This document shows, piece after piece, positions 1-7,474 of a stretch of 64,000 nt of DNA. Under the pieces are notes generated by a model that had not been told where the DNA came from, ran no database searches, and saw only the letters and a list, made by a program, of their open reading frames with translations. The number at the start of each line of letters is the position of its first letter. Within the stretch, counting starts at the first letter, position 1. This stretch comes from Pseudarthrobacter oxydans. GTDB taxonomy: Bacteria; Actinomycetota; Actinomycetes; Actinomycetales; Micrococcaceae. Position numbers and translations under genes: made by a program. The stretch lies in the NCBI RefSeq assembly GCF_030812335.1, contig NZ_JAUSSN010000005.1, positions 280,898 through 344,897 of the forward strand. Reading direction: 5' to 3'.

Positions 1-224
1 GCGGGGGTGACGGCCACCAGCCGGACCTCGCCGTCGTTCTCGACCACCAGGGCGAACGGCAGGAACCCGCCGTTGCGCTCCAGCTGCTCCTGCGCGGCGC
101 CGACTCCGGTGCCGAGCAGGTTCTCCAGATCGGTGGCGCTGGACTCCGGGACGCTGCCGCGCCAGGACCCGGCGGCGGTCTCGGCAGCGGTCTCAGCGGC
201 GGGTTCCGCCGGCCGTTCCGACAC
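1..224 (-). CDS. Hypothetical protein, N-terminal part only (cut by window edge)
   Basis: A GTG at 224-222 on the minus strand opens a frame with no stop up to the window edge (74 codons), so the C-terminus lies outside. It begins four bases after the manB stop codon, which suggests the same transcript and translational coupling. The first 20 residues are rich in Ala and Glu (VSERPAEPAAETAAETAAGS). A more ordered part follows (FLPFALVVENDGEVRLVAV) that could be the start of a small alpha/beta domain. I do not recognise the family. Codon use and third-position GC match the neighbouring genes, which supports it as real coding sequence. Confidence 0.7.
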   Translation of the reverse strand, partial: MSERPAEPAAETAAETAAGSWRGSVPESSATDLENLLGTGVGAAQEQLERNGGFLPFALVVENDGEVRLVAVTP

Positions 225-228
225 GGTG

Positions 229-1647
229 CTAGCCCCGGACCAGTGCCAGGACGCGGTCGCGGACACGCTCCATGGTGGCCCGGTCCGTGGCCTCGACGTT
301 CAGGCGGAGGAACGGCTCGGTGTTGGAGGGCCGCAGGTTGAACCAGTAGCTGCCGTCCGTGGCGATGAAGGTGCTGCCGTCCAGGTAGTCCACCTCGACG
401 TCCTCGGCATGGAAGTCGTGCCGGACCCGTTCCACGGCGCCGGCCTTGTCTTCGATTTCCGAGTTGATCTCGCCGGAGGACATGTACGGCTCGTATTCGC
501 GGCCGAGTTCGGAGAGCGGGCCGTCCTGTTCGCCGAGGGCGGCCAGGACGTGCATGGCGGCGAGCATGCCGGTGTCTGCGTTCCAGAAGTCGCGGAAGTA
601 GAAGTGGGCGGAGTGTTCGCCGCCGAAGATGGCGCCCTCTGCGGCCATCACGGCCTTGATGAAGGAGTGTCCCACCCGGGTGCGCACGGCACGGCCGCCG
701 TGCCGCTCCACCAGTTCGGGGACGGCACGGGAGGTCAGCAGGTTGTGGATGACGGTGGGGTTGGCTTCGCCGAGCCCCTGCGCGCGGCCGATCTCGCGGC
801 GGGCCACCATGCCGGTGATCGCGGACGGCGAGACGGGTTCGCCCTTTTCGTCGATGACGAAGCAGCGGTCGGCGTCGCCGTCGAACGCCAGCCCGATGTC
901 CGCCCCGTGCTCGACGACGGCGGCCTGCAGGTCGCGCAGGTTCTCCGGTTCCAGCGGGTTGGCGGGGTGGTTCGGGAAGGAGCCGTCGAGCTCGAAGTAC
1001 AGCGGGATGATCTCGAGGGGGAGCTTGGGCAGCAGGGCGTCGCCGAGCACGGCGGGGGTGGTGAGGCCGGCCATGCCGTTGCCGGCGTCCACGACGACCT
1101 TCAGCGGGCGGGTGCCGCGGAGGTCCACGAGGCTGCGGAGGTACTCGGAGTAGCCCTTCAGGACGTCGTGCACGCCGATCAGGCCGCGCACGGGGGCGGC
1201 GGGGATGGACCCGGAGTTGAGGTATTCCTCGGCGCGGGCCTGGATTTCCTTGAGCCCGGATTCGGAGGAGATCGGCTCGGCGCCGGCCTTGGCCATCTTG
1301 ATGCCGTTGTACTCCGCCGGGTTGTGGCTGGCGGTGAAGGTGGCGCCGGCCGCGTTGAGCGAGCCGCAGGCGTAGTAGAGCTCATCGGTGGAGATGAGAT
1401 CGAGCAGCTGGACGTTGGCGCCGCGCCGTGCGGCACCGTTTGCGAAGGCCTTGCTGAACTCGGGCGAGGACGGGCGCATGTCGCCGCCGACCAGCACCGT
1501 CTTGCCCTCCAGCGCCAGGACGTCGACGAATGCCGCGCCCACCGCCTCGACGATTTCGGCGGTGATTGATTCGCCGACAATGCCGCGCACGTCGTAGGCC
1601 TTGAAGGAGGCCGAGAGGTCAAAAGTCTTTGTCTGGTCCATAGTCAC
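229..1647 (-). CDS. manB: Phosphomannomutase/phosphoglucomutase
   Basis: An alpha-D-phosphohexomutase that interconverts hexose 6-phosphate and 1-phosphate; in actinobacteria it supplies mannose-1-phosphate for GDP-mannose. The 472-residue length is normal. Family motifs appear in order: the phosphoserine loop TASHNP near residue 105, the metal loop DGDADR near 256, the sugar-binding GEHSAH near 343, and the phosphate-binding RPSNTEP near 440. I chose the GTG at 1647 because a TAAGAT box lies exactly 7 nt upstream (1660-1655), the leaderless pattern repeated across this window. An ATG two codons later (1641) is the alternative and has no better Shine-Dalgarno. It is divergent from recQ, with the unknown truncated gene directly downstream. 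Whether mannose or glucose phosphate is the main substrate cannot be told from sequence. Confidence 0.93.
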   Translation of the reverse strand: MTMDQTKTFDLSASFKAYDVRGIVGESITAEIVEAVGAAFVDVLALEGKTVLVGGDMRPSSPEFSKAFANGAARRGANVQLLDLISTDELYYACGSLNAAGATFTASHNPAEYNGIKMAKAGAEPISSESGLKEIQARAEEYLNSGSIPAAPVRGLIGVHDVLKGYSEYLRSLVDLRGTRPLKVVVDAGNGMAGLTTPAVLGDALLPKLPLEIIPLYFELDGSFPNHPANPLEPENLRDLQAAVVEHGADIGLAFDGDADRCFVIDEKGEPVSPSAITGMVARREIGRAQGLGEANPTVIHNLLTSRAVPELVERHGGRAVRTRVGHSFIKAVMAAEGAIFGGEHSAHFYFRDFWNADTGMLAAMHVLAALGEQDGPLSELGREYEPYMSSGEINSEIEDKAGAVERVRHDFHAEDVEVDYLDGSTFIATDGSYWFNLRPSNTEPFLRLNVEATDRATMERVRDRVLALVRG

Positions 1648-1817
1648 GCGTCTTATCTTACGTTGACGGCCGAATCTTACGTGGACCGCCGGATCGTGCC
1701 GCGACGGCGCGGCCGTGGGGCTTCCCGGCGCCGGACCGCGGGCGGATCCGCTGTGATTGTCCACATAGCGGCGCCCCCGGCTTCGCTGCTGTCGGAGGGG
1801 GCTGGGATACTGAGGCA

Positions 1818-4031
1818 ATGGCCAATAACCAGAACGCTGCAGTCCTTTCCGCCTCCGCCGACCCCGCCGGAGGCGCCGGTTCCGCCGCGGGCGCCTCGGG
1901 TGCCGGGACCCGGGAGCAGGCCCAGGAAGTGCTGCGCGAGCTGGTCGGGCACCCGGCCGCGGAGTTCCACGACGGCCAGTTTGAGGCCATCGAGGCCCTC
2001 GTCGACGGCGGCCGCCGGGCCCTCGTCGTGCAGCGCACCGGCTGGGGAAAGTCGGCGGTGTACTTTGTCTCGTCCCTGCTGCTCCGGCGCCGCGGCGCCG
2101 GGCCCACCCTGATCGTCTCCCCGCTGCTGGCCCTCATGCGTGACCAGGTCGCCGCCGCGGCACGGGCCGGCGTCCGGGCCGTGGCCATCAACTCCGCCAA
2201 CCAGCTGGAATGGGACACTGTCCGCGAACAGCTCGCGGCCGATGAGGTCGACGTCCTGCTGGTCTCGCCCGAGCGGCTCACCAATCCCTCGTTCCGGGAG
2301 AACCAGCTCCCCGAGCTGATCCGCCGCACCGGGCTGCTGGTTATCGATGAAGCCCACTGCATCTCGGACTGGGGCCACGACTTCCGTCCCGACTACCGGC
2401 GCATCGCGGACCTGATCACCCAGCTGCCGGAGTCGGTTCCGGTGCTGGCCACCACCGCCACCGCCAACTCCCGGGTGGTCCACGACATCGAGGAGCAGCT
2501 GGGCGCCGGCGTGCTGACCATCCGCGGCGCCCTGGGCCGTGAATCGCTGCGGCTCGGCGTGCTGCGCCTGCCGGACTCCCGCGACCGGCTCGGCTGGCTG
2601 CTCACGCACCTGAAGGACCTGCCCGGCAGCGGCATCATCTACACCCTGACGGTCTCCGCCGCCGAGGACACCGCCCGGCTCCTCGCCGAAGCCGGGCACG
2701 AGGTGCTCGCCTACACCGGACGGACCGACCCCGCGGACCGGGAACGCGCCGAGCAGCTGCTCAAGGACAACCAGGTCAAGGCCCTCGTGGCCACATCCGC
2801 CCTCGGCATGGGCTTTGACAAGCCGGATCTCGGGTTCGTCGTGCACCTTGGGGCGCCGTCCTCGCCCGTGGCCTACTACCAGCAGGTCGGCCGTGCCGGC
2901 CGTGGGGCCGCCAACGCCGACGTGCTGCTGCTGCCAGGGTCCGAGGACCGGGACATCTGGCAGTACTTCGCCACCGCGTCCATGCCGTCGGAGGAGAAGG
3001 CCGGAGCGGTGCTGACCGCCCTCGCCGACGCGGGGGCCGCCGTGTCCACGGTCGCGCTGGAGGCCCGGGTCGATCTGCGCCGGACCCCGCTGGAGCTGCT
3101 CTTGAAGGTCCTGGCGGTCGACGGCGCCGTGGAGCGGGTAGGCGGCGGCTGGCGCTCCACCGGCCAGCCGTGGACCTACGACGCCGAGCGGTACGGCCGG
3201 ATCGCGGAGGCCCGGGTGGACGAGCAGGACTCCATGGTGATCTACCAGGACACCGCCGGCTGCCGGATGGAATACATCACCTCGGTCCTGGACGACGAGA
3301 CCGCCCGCGCCTGCGGCCGCTGCGACAACTGCGCCGGACAGTGGTTCCCGGCGGACATTGCCGCCGCGGCCACCGAAGCCGCGGGTCAGACGCTGAGCCG
3401 CGCCGGTGTGCCGCTGGAGCCCCGGCTGCAGTGGCCCAGCGGCATGGACCGGCTGGGCGTGCCCGTCAAGGGCAAGATCAAGCCCGAGGAAAGCGTCGCG
3501 GCCGGCCGTGCGCTGGCCCGGCTCACGGACCTGGGCTGGGGCGGCGCCCTGCGCGAGGCCTTCGCCGCCGGAGCCCCCGACCGCACCGTGGACCCCGGCA
3601 TGCTGCAGGCCTGCGTCCAGGTGCTGCGCGAGTGGGGCGCCGGTGACCCCCGCACGCCCGGCTGGAGCGGGGCAGGCCGGCCCGCCGCCATCATCAGCAT
3701 CCCGTCCCGCGGGAAGCCCGCCCTGGTGGACTCGCTGGCCCGGGGCATCTCGGAGATCGGCCGGATCCCCTACCTGGGCCAGCTGCAGCTCGAGCACGGC
3801 GGCCCGACCGGCGGGCGCGGCGGCAACAGCGCCTACCGGCTTGCCGGGGTCTGGGACCGCCTCGTGGTGGGGCCGGAACTGGAAGCTGCCCTGGCCGGGA
3901 TCCAGGGCCAAAGCGTGATGCTGATCGACGACCTCGTCGACAGCCGCTGGACCGTGACCGTCGCCGGCCGGGCCCTCAGGCGCGCCGGCGCCGGCGCGGT
4001 CCTGCCGCTGGTGCTTGGCCAGGCCGGCTGA
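1818..4031 (+). CDS. recQ: RecQ-family ATP-dependent DNA helicase with C-terminal phosphoribosyltransferase-like domain
   Basis: A superfamily 2 3'-5' DNA helicase, 737 residues. Helicase motifs: Walker A QRTGWGKSAVYF (about 72-83), DEAH box IDEAHCISDWGHDFRPD (about 175), ATTATAN (motif III), and motif VI YYQQVGRAGRG. A four-cysteine zinc site follows near residue 480-500 (GC..., then CGRCDNC). The last 150 or so residues are not an HRDC domain. They read as a phosphoribosyltransferase fold with a PRPP-loop-like VMLIDDLVDSRWTV near residue 700 and an upstream ISIPSRGKPALVD stretch. That tail is, to my knowledge, typical of actinobacterial RecQ proteins. The ATG at 1818 follows a GATACT box by 6 nt, so the mRNA is probably leaderless. 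Its last 56 bases overlap the 3' end of the convergent MFS gene. Confidence 0.93.
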   Translation: MANNQNAAVLSASADPAGGAGSAAGASGAGTREQAQEVLRELVGHPAAEFHDGQFEAIEALVDGGRRALVVQRTGWGKSAVYFVSSLLLRRRGAGPTLIVSPLLALMRDQVAAAARAGVRAVAINSANQLEWDTVREQLAADEVDVLLVSPERLTNPSFRENQLPELIRRTGLLVIDEAHCISDWGHDFRPDYRRIADLITQLPESVPVLATTATANSRVVHDIEEQLGAGVLTIRGALGRESLRLGVLRLPDSRDRLGWLLTHLKDLPGSGIIYTLTVSAAEDTARLLAEAGHEVLAYTGRTDPADRERAEQLLKDNQVKALVATSALGMGFDKPDLGFVVHLGAPSSPVAYYQQVGRAGRGAANADVLLLPGSEDRDIWQYFATASMPSEEKAGAVLTALADAGAAVSTVALEARVDLRRTPLELLLKVLAVDGAVERVGGGWRSTGQPWTYDAERYGRIAEARVDEQDSMVIYQDTAGCRMEYITSVLDDETARACGRCDNCAGQWFPADIAAAATEAAGQTLSRAGVPLEPRLQWPSGMDRLGVPVKGKIKPEESVAAGRALARLTDLGWGGALREAFAAGAPDRTVDPGMLQACVQVLREWGAGDPRTPGWSGAGRPAAIISIPSRGKPALVDSLARGISEIGRIPYLGQLQLEHGGPTGGRGGNSAYRLAGVWDRLVVGPELEAALAGIQGQSVMLIDDLVDSRWTVTVAGRALRRAGAGAVLPLVLGQAG

Positions 4032-5451
4032 CCTCGGCCCCGGCGTGGCGCGGCAGCGTCAGGCTGTCCAGGGTGCTCAGGAGCATGACCACGGCAAGCA
4101 CCAGGAACGCCGCCCGGTACGGTGCCACCGGATCCCCGGCACCGGCCCCCGCCCCGCCCAGCAGCGGGCCGCCGGCCTCGTACACCCGGATCAGCAGGGC
4201 CCCGATGGCGATCCCGGCCGCCGTCGCGAGCTGCACGAGCGTGGCGGAGACGGCGTTGGCGGACGGCAGCTGGGCGGGAACGACGTCGGCGTACTGCACC
4301 GAGGCATAGGCCGAGAAACCGATGGACCGGAAGGCTCCGCTGGCCACGAGCAGCCCGAAGATCAGCGGCTCCGGGGTGCCGGCGTCGAGCAGGGCGCACA
4401 GCGCGAAGGTCGCCGCCGAGGCCAGCGACGCGAAGACCAGCACCGGCTTGAAGCCGAAGCGCCGGATGAGCGGGGTCGTGGCGGGCTTGATCCCGATATT
4501 GCCTACAAACACCGCCGCGACGAGGACCCCGGCGCGCAGCGGATCCCAGCCGAAGCCGTTCTGGAACATCAGCGGCAGCAGGAAGGGTACGGCGCTGATG
4601 GTGAGGCGGTAGATGAAGCCGCCGGTCGCCGTGGCGCGGAACGTCCGGGCGGAAAAGACCCCGAGGTCGAACAGCGGGGAGCGGGCCCGCCGCATCCACC
4701 AGGCCGCCGTGACCAGGAACAGCAGCCCGGCGGTGATGCTGAGGGCTGCCAGGCGTCCGGCCTCGCGGCCGCCGGCCAGCTCCAGGCCCACCACAACGCA
4801 CCCCACGCCCAGGGTTGTGAGGGCCAGACCCAGCCAGTCCAGGCGCCGTGTCCGGTCACCCGCGGCGGCGGGGACCAGCCGCAGGGCCGCGAGGAACGCC
4901 GCGAGCCCCAGCGGGAGGTTGATCAGGAAGATCCAGTGCCAGGACAGGAACGTGGTGAGCGCCCCTCCCACCAGCGGGGCGAGGACCGGCGCCAGCAGCC
5001 CCGGCCACACCAGGTAGGCCGTGGCGCGGAGCAGGTCCTTTTTTGCCGTCCCGCGGAGCACCACGAGGGTGCCCACCGGGACCATCATGGCGCCGCCCGC
5101 GCCCTGCAGCACCCGGCTCAGGGTCAGCATGGTCAGGTCCTGGCTGAGCGCGCACAGCAGCGACGCCACCGTGAACGTCGCAATGGCCAGGCAGAACACC
5201 CGCCGCGCCCCGAAACGTTCGGCCAGCCAGCCGCTGAGCGGGATCCCCATCGCCACCGTCAGGAGGTAGGCGGTCATGGTGATGCTCACGTCCGCCGAGG
5301 GCACGGAGAAGTCCGCCGCGATGCTGGGGATCGCGGTGGTCAGGACGGTGCCGTCCAGGAACTCCATAAAAAAAGTCGCAGCGACGAGCAGGGCCAGGCG
5401 TGGACTCCACTGCTCCGCCGCTGGGCCGGCGGACGGTGCGGGCCGGCTCAT
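3976..5451 (-). CDS. MFS transporter, DHA2 (EmrB/QacA-like) drug exporter family
   Basis: An integral-membrane proton-coupled antiporter, 491 residues with about 12-14 predicted hydrophobic segments. Family signatures are visible: the first helix with FLDGTVLTTAIPSIAADF (DHA2 motif D1), motif A GWLAERFGARRVF between the second and third helices, and motif C-like VLQGAGGAMMVPVGT. The C-terminus is a short cytoplasmic tail ending in five arginines and an alanine. The substrate is unknown; members export drugs, dyes or metabolites. The ATG at 5451 lies 24 bases after the stop of the upstream FAD oxidoreductase, so the two are probably co-transcribed. Its stop lies inside the 3' end of recQ on the other strand, with no room for a separate terminator. 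Confidence 0.9.
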   Translation of the reverse strand: MSRPAPSAGPAAEQWSPRLALLVAATFFMEFLDGTVLTTAIPSIAADFSVPSADVSITMTAYLLTVAMGIPLSGWLAERFGARRVFCLAIATFTVASLLCALSQDLTMLTLSRVLQGAGGAMMVPVGTLVVLRGTAKKDLLRATAYLVWPGLLAPVLAPLVGGALTTFLSWHWIFLINLPLGLAAFLAALRLVPAAAGDRTRRLDWLGLALTTLGVGCVVVGLELAGGREAGRLAALSITAGLLFLVTAAWWMRRARSPLFDLGVFSARTFRATATGGFIYRLTISAVPFLLPLMFQNGFGWDPLRAGVLVAAVFVGNIGIKPATTPLIRRFGFKPVLVFASLASAATFALCALLDAGTPEPLIFGLLVASGAFRSIGFSAYASVQYADVVPAQLPSANAVSATLVQLATAAGIAIGALLIRVYEAGGPLLGGAGAGAGDPVAPYRAAFLVLAVVMLLSTLDSLTLPRHAGAEVSRPGQAPAAGPRRRRRA

Positions 5452-5475
5452 GCACGGACCGCCGCGGCGCCAGGT

Positions 5476-7146
5476 TCAGCCCTGCGGAGCACGGCCGGAG
5501 TCCCGCGGGCCGGAGCCCGGCGACCCGGACTCCAGGGACCCGGACTCCAGCACCGCCATGGCCGCATTGTGCCCGCCGATGGCGCTGACGGCACCGCCGC
5601 GCCGGGCCCCGGAGCCGCAGAGCAGCAGCTGCGGGTCATCCGTCGCGACGCCCCAGCGCTGCGCCGGGGTCTCCAGCGGTGCGTTGTCCTCGACGAAGGG
5701 CCAGTCCAAGCCCCCGTGGAAGATGTTGCCCCGCGGCATGCCGACCGCGCGTTCAATGTCCAGGGTGGTCTTGGTTTCGATGCAGGGCTGCCCGTCCGGA
5801 CCGGCCAGCAGCAGCTCCTCGATGGGTTCGGCCAGGACCGAGTTCAGGGACTTCAGGACCGCGGCCTGCAGCTCCGCCCGGCGCCGGTCATTGTTCTCCG
5901 CGGTGATCAGCCGGTCCGGGACGTGCAGGCCGAACACGGTGAGGGTCTGCGCCCCGGAGGCCTGCAGTTCCGGGGACAGGATGCTGGGGTCCGTGAGGGA
6001 ATGGCAGTAGATCTCGCAGGGCAGCGGGTCCGGCACGGTTCCGGCCGCGGCGGCGAGGTAGGCGCCGTCGAGCTGCGACCAGGTCTCGTTGATGTGGAAA
6101 GTCCCGCCGAAGGCCGCTTCCGGGCTGACATCCGGGTCCAGCAGCCGGGGGAGCCGTTTCAGCAGCAGGTTCACCTTGACCTGGGCGCCCTCCCGGAGGT
6201 GGTTCGGGTTCCGGGTGGAGTGCGGGGCGCTGCCGCCGGCAGCCCCGGAACTCCTGAGCCGGTCCAGCACCACCGGTGCCACGTTGGCGAGGACCCAGGA
6301 GGCGGTGGCAGTGTGCTCTGCCCCGTCATGCCGGTAGCTGACCACACCGCCCGGGCGGACGGCCGTGACCTCCGCGGACGTCAGGATCGCCGCCCCGGCC
6401 TCCCGGGCGGAGCGTTCCAGCTCCCCGGACACCGCGCCCATCCCGCCCACGGGAACGTCCCAGTCGCCCGTCCCGCCGCCGACCAGGTGGTACAGGAAAC
6501 AGATGTTCTGCTGCAGATCCTCGTCGCCGGCCCGGGCAAAGGTGCCGATCAGGGCGTCGGTCAGCACTACGCCGCGGACCAGGTCGTGCTGCAGCGACCG
6601 GGCGATGGAATCCCCGAGGGGCCGTTCGATCATGGCATCCCACACCTCCGCCGCCCCGGCCCCGGCCGCGAGGGCCCTGGCCTCGGAACGGGTCGGCAGC
6701 GGCGCCGTCATGGTCGGCCAGAGGGCCTCGGTGAGGCGGCGGCAGCCGGCGTAGAACTCGGTGAAGGCGCGGAATTCGCCGGCGGGAGCCCCGACGGCGG
6801 CAAAGGACGCCGCAGTGGCCGCGGCATCGCCGTTGTCGATCAGCAGGGCACGCCGGCCGTCGTGCGGGTCCGGGGTGTAGGACGAATACCGGCGCCGGGC
6901 CAGCCGGATGCGCAGGCCCAGATCGTCGATGACCTGCTGCGGGAGCAGGCTCACCAGGTAGGAATACCGCGAGAGGCGCGCGTCGACGCCGTCGAACGCC
7001 TGGGCGGACACCGCGGCACCCCCGGGGTGTTCCAGCTTCTCCAGCAGCAGGACCTTCCGGCCGGCTTTGGACAGATATGCGGCCGCGGCCAGGCCGTTGT
7101 GGCCGCCGCCTACGATGATCGCGTCAAACGCGCTGTTGCTCGACAT
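5476..7146 (-). CDS. FAD-dependent NAD(P)/FAD oxidoreductase, phytoene desaturase/PYROXD2-like
   Basis: A 556-residue flavoprotein. The N-terminus carries the dinucleotide-binding fold VGGGHNGLAAAAYL followed by an acidic end-of-strand residue (LLLEKLEHPGG), as in the amine oxidase/phytoene desaturase superfamily. Near the C-terminus is the second FAD-contact segment, CGSGARRGGAVSAIGGHNAA. The length and the HNGL variant of the GxGxxG loop resemble the PYROXD2-type 'NAD(P)/FAD-dependent oxidoreductase' group rather than true carotenoid desaturases. No carotenoid gene lies nearby. It is the first gene of a two-gene unit with the MFS exporter, which suggests oxidation plus export of one compound (inference). 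The first reliable start is the ATG at 7146; a tRNA gene lies about 100 bases upstream on the same strand. Confidence 0.85.
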   Translation of the reverse strand: MSSNSAFDAIIVGGGHNGLAAAAYLSKAGRKVLLLEKLEHPGGAAVSAQAFDGVDARLSRYSYLVSLLPQQVIDDLGLRIRLARRRYSSYTPDPHDGRRALLIDNGDAAATAASFAAVGAPAGEFRAFTEFYAGCRRLTEALWPTMTAPLPTRSEARALAAGAGAAEVWDAMIERPLGDSIARSLQHDLVRGVVLTDALIGTFARAGDEDLQQNICFLYHLVGGGTGDWDVPVGGMGAVSGELERSAREAGAAILTSAEVTAVRPGGVVSYRHDGAEHTATASWVLANVAPVVLDRLRSSGAAGGSAPHSTRNPNHLREGAQVKVNLLLKRLPRLLDPDVSPEAAFGGTFHINETWSQLDGAYLAAAAGTVPDPLPCEIYCHSLTDPSILSPELQASGAQTLTVFGLHVPDRLITAENNDRRRAELQAAVLKSLNSVLAEPIEELLLAGPDGQPCIETKTTLDIERAVGMPRGNIFHGGLDWPFVEDNAPLETPAQRWGVATDDPQLLLCGSGARRGGAVSAIGGHNAAMAVLESGSLESGSPGSGPRDSGRAPQG

Positions 7147-7215
7147 GGGCTAATCCTGCCACCCGGGCCGGGGTAAGGCGTCCCGTGTCCGGCCCCCGGA
7201 CGTGCCCGGGGACGC

Positions 7216-7243
7216 AAAAGGCCCCGGTCCAGGGACCGGGGCC
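7216..7243 (-). terminator. Rho-independent terminator of tRNA-Ser(GCT)
   Basis: A perfect 11-bp GC-rich inverted repeat (7220-7230 with 7233-7243). On the minus strand it is followed by TTTT (7219-7216), six bases past the tRNA 3' end. Confidence 0.85.
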
Positions 7244-7248
7244 AAACG

Positions 7249-7336
7249 CGGAGACGGGGGGATTTGAACCCCCGGTGGAGTTGTGCCCCACACTTCATTA
7301 GCAGTGAAGCCCATTCGGCCGCTCTGGCACGTCTCC
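7249..7336 (-). tRNA. tRNA-Ser (anticodon GCT)
   Basis: An 88-nt class II tRNA on the minus strand. The acceptor stem is GGAGACG/CGTCTCC (7336-7330 with 7256-7250) with discriminator G at 7249. The anticodon stem-loop is CACTGCTAATG with anticodon GCT, which reads AGC/AGU serine codons. There is a long variable arm, as expected for tRNA-Ser, and a T-arm GGTTCAAATCC. CCA is not encoded. A terminator lies directly downstream. Confidence 0.97.
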
Positions 7337-7474
7337 AATTGCTATTAACTAGCCAACCAAGGATACGCAGAAGGTGCCATGCAGTGCAAAACGAGCACCG
7401 CGGAGCCACTTCCGGCCCATGTTGGGCTGCGCATGGGCGCGGAGTGGCCCCGCGCTGCTCTTCGGGGGGACTGC

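Noticed and set aside
1677..3911. 744-codon minus-strand frame opposite recQ
   Set aside because: Low-complexity composition and no motif; recQ on the other strand is unambiguous.
5476..7146. Carotenoid biosynthesis cluster
   Set aside because: The flavoprotein resembles phytoene desaturases, but no crtB, crtE or cyclase gene is near and the FAD loop fits the PYROXD2-like group better.
4015..7176. 1053-codon plus-strand open frame opposite the MFS and FAD oxidoreductase genes
   Set aside because: It is an antisense shadow caused by high GC. It is Gly/Arg/Gln-rich without any domain, while the minus-strand genes have clear motifs across the same DNA.
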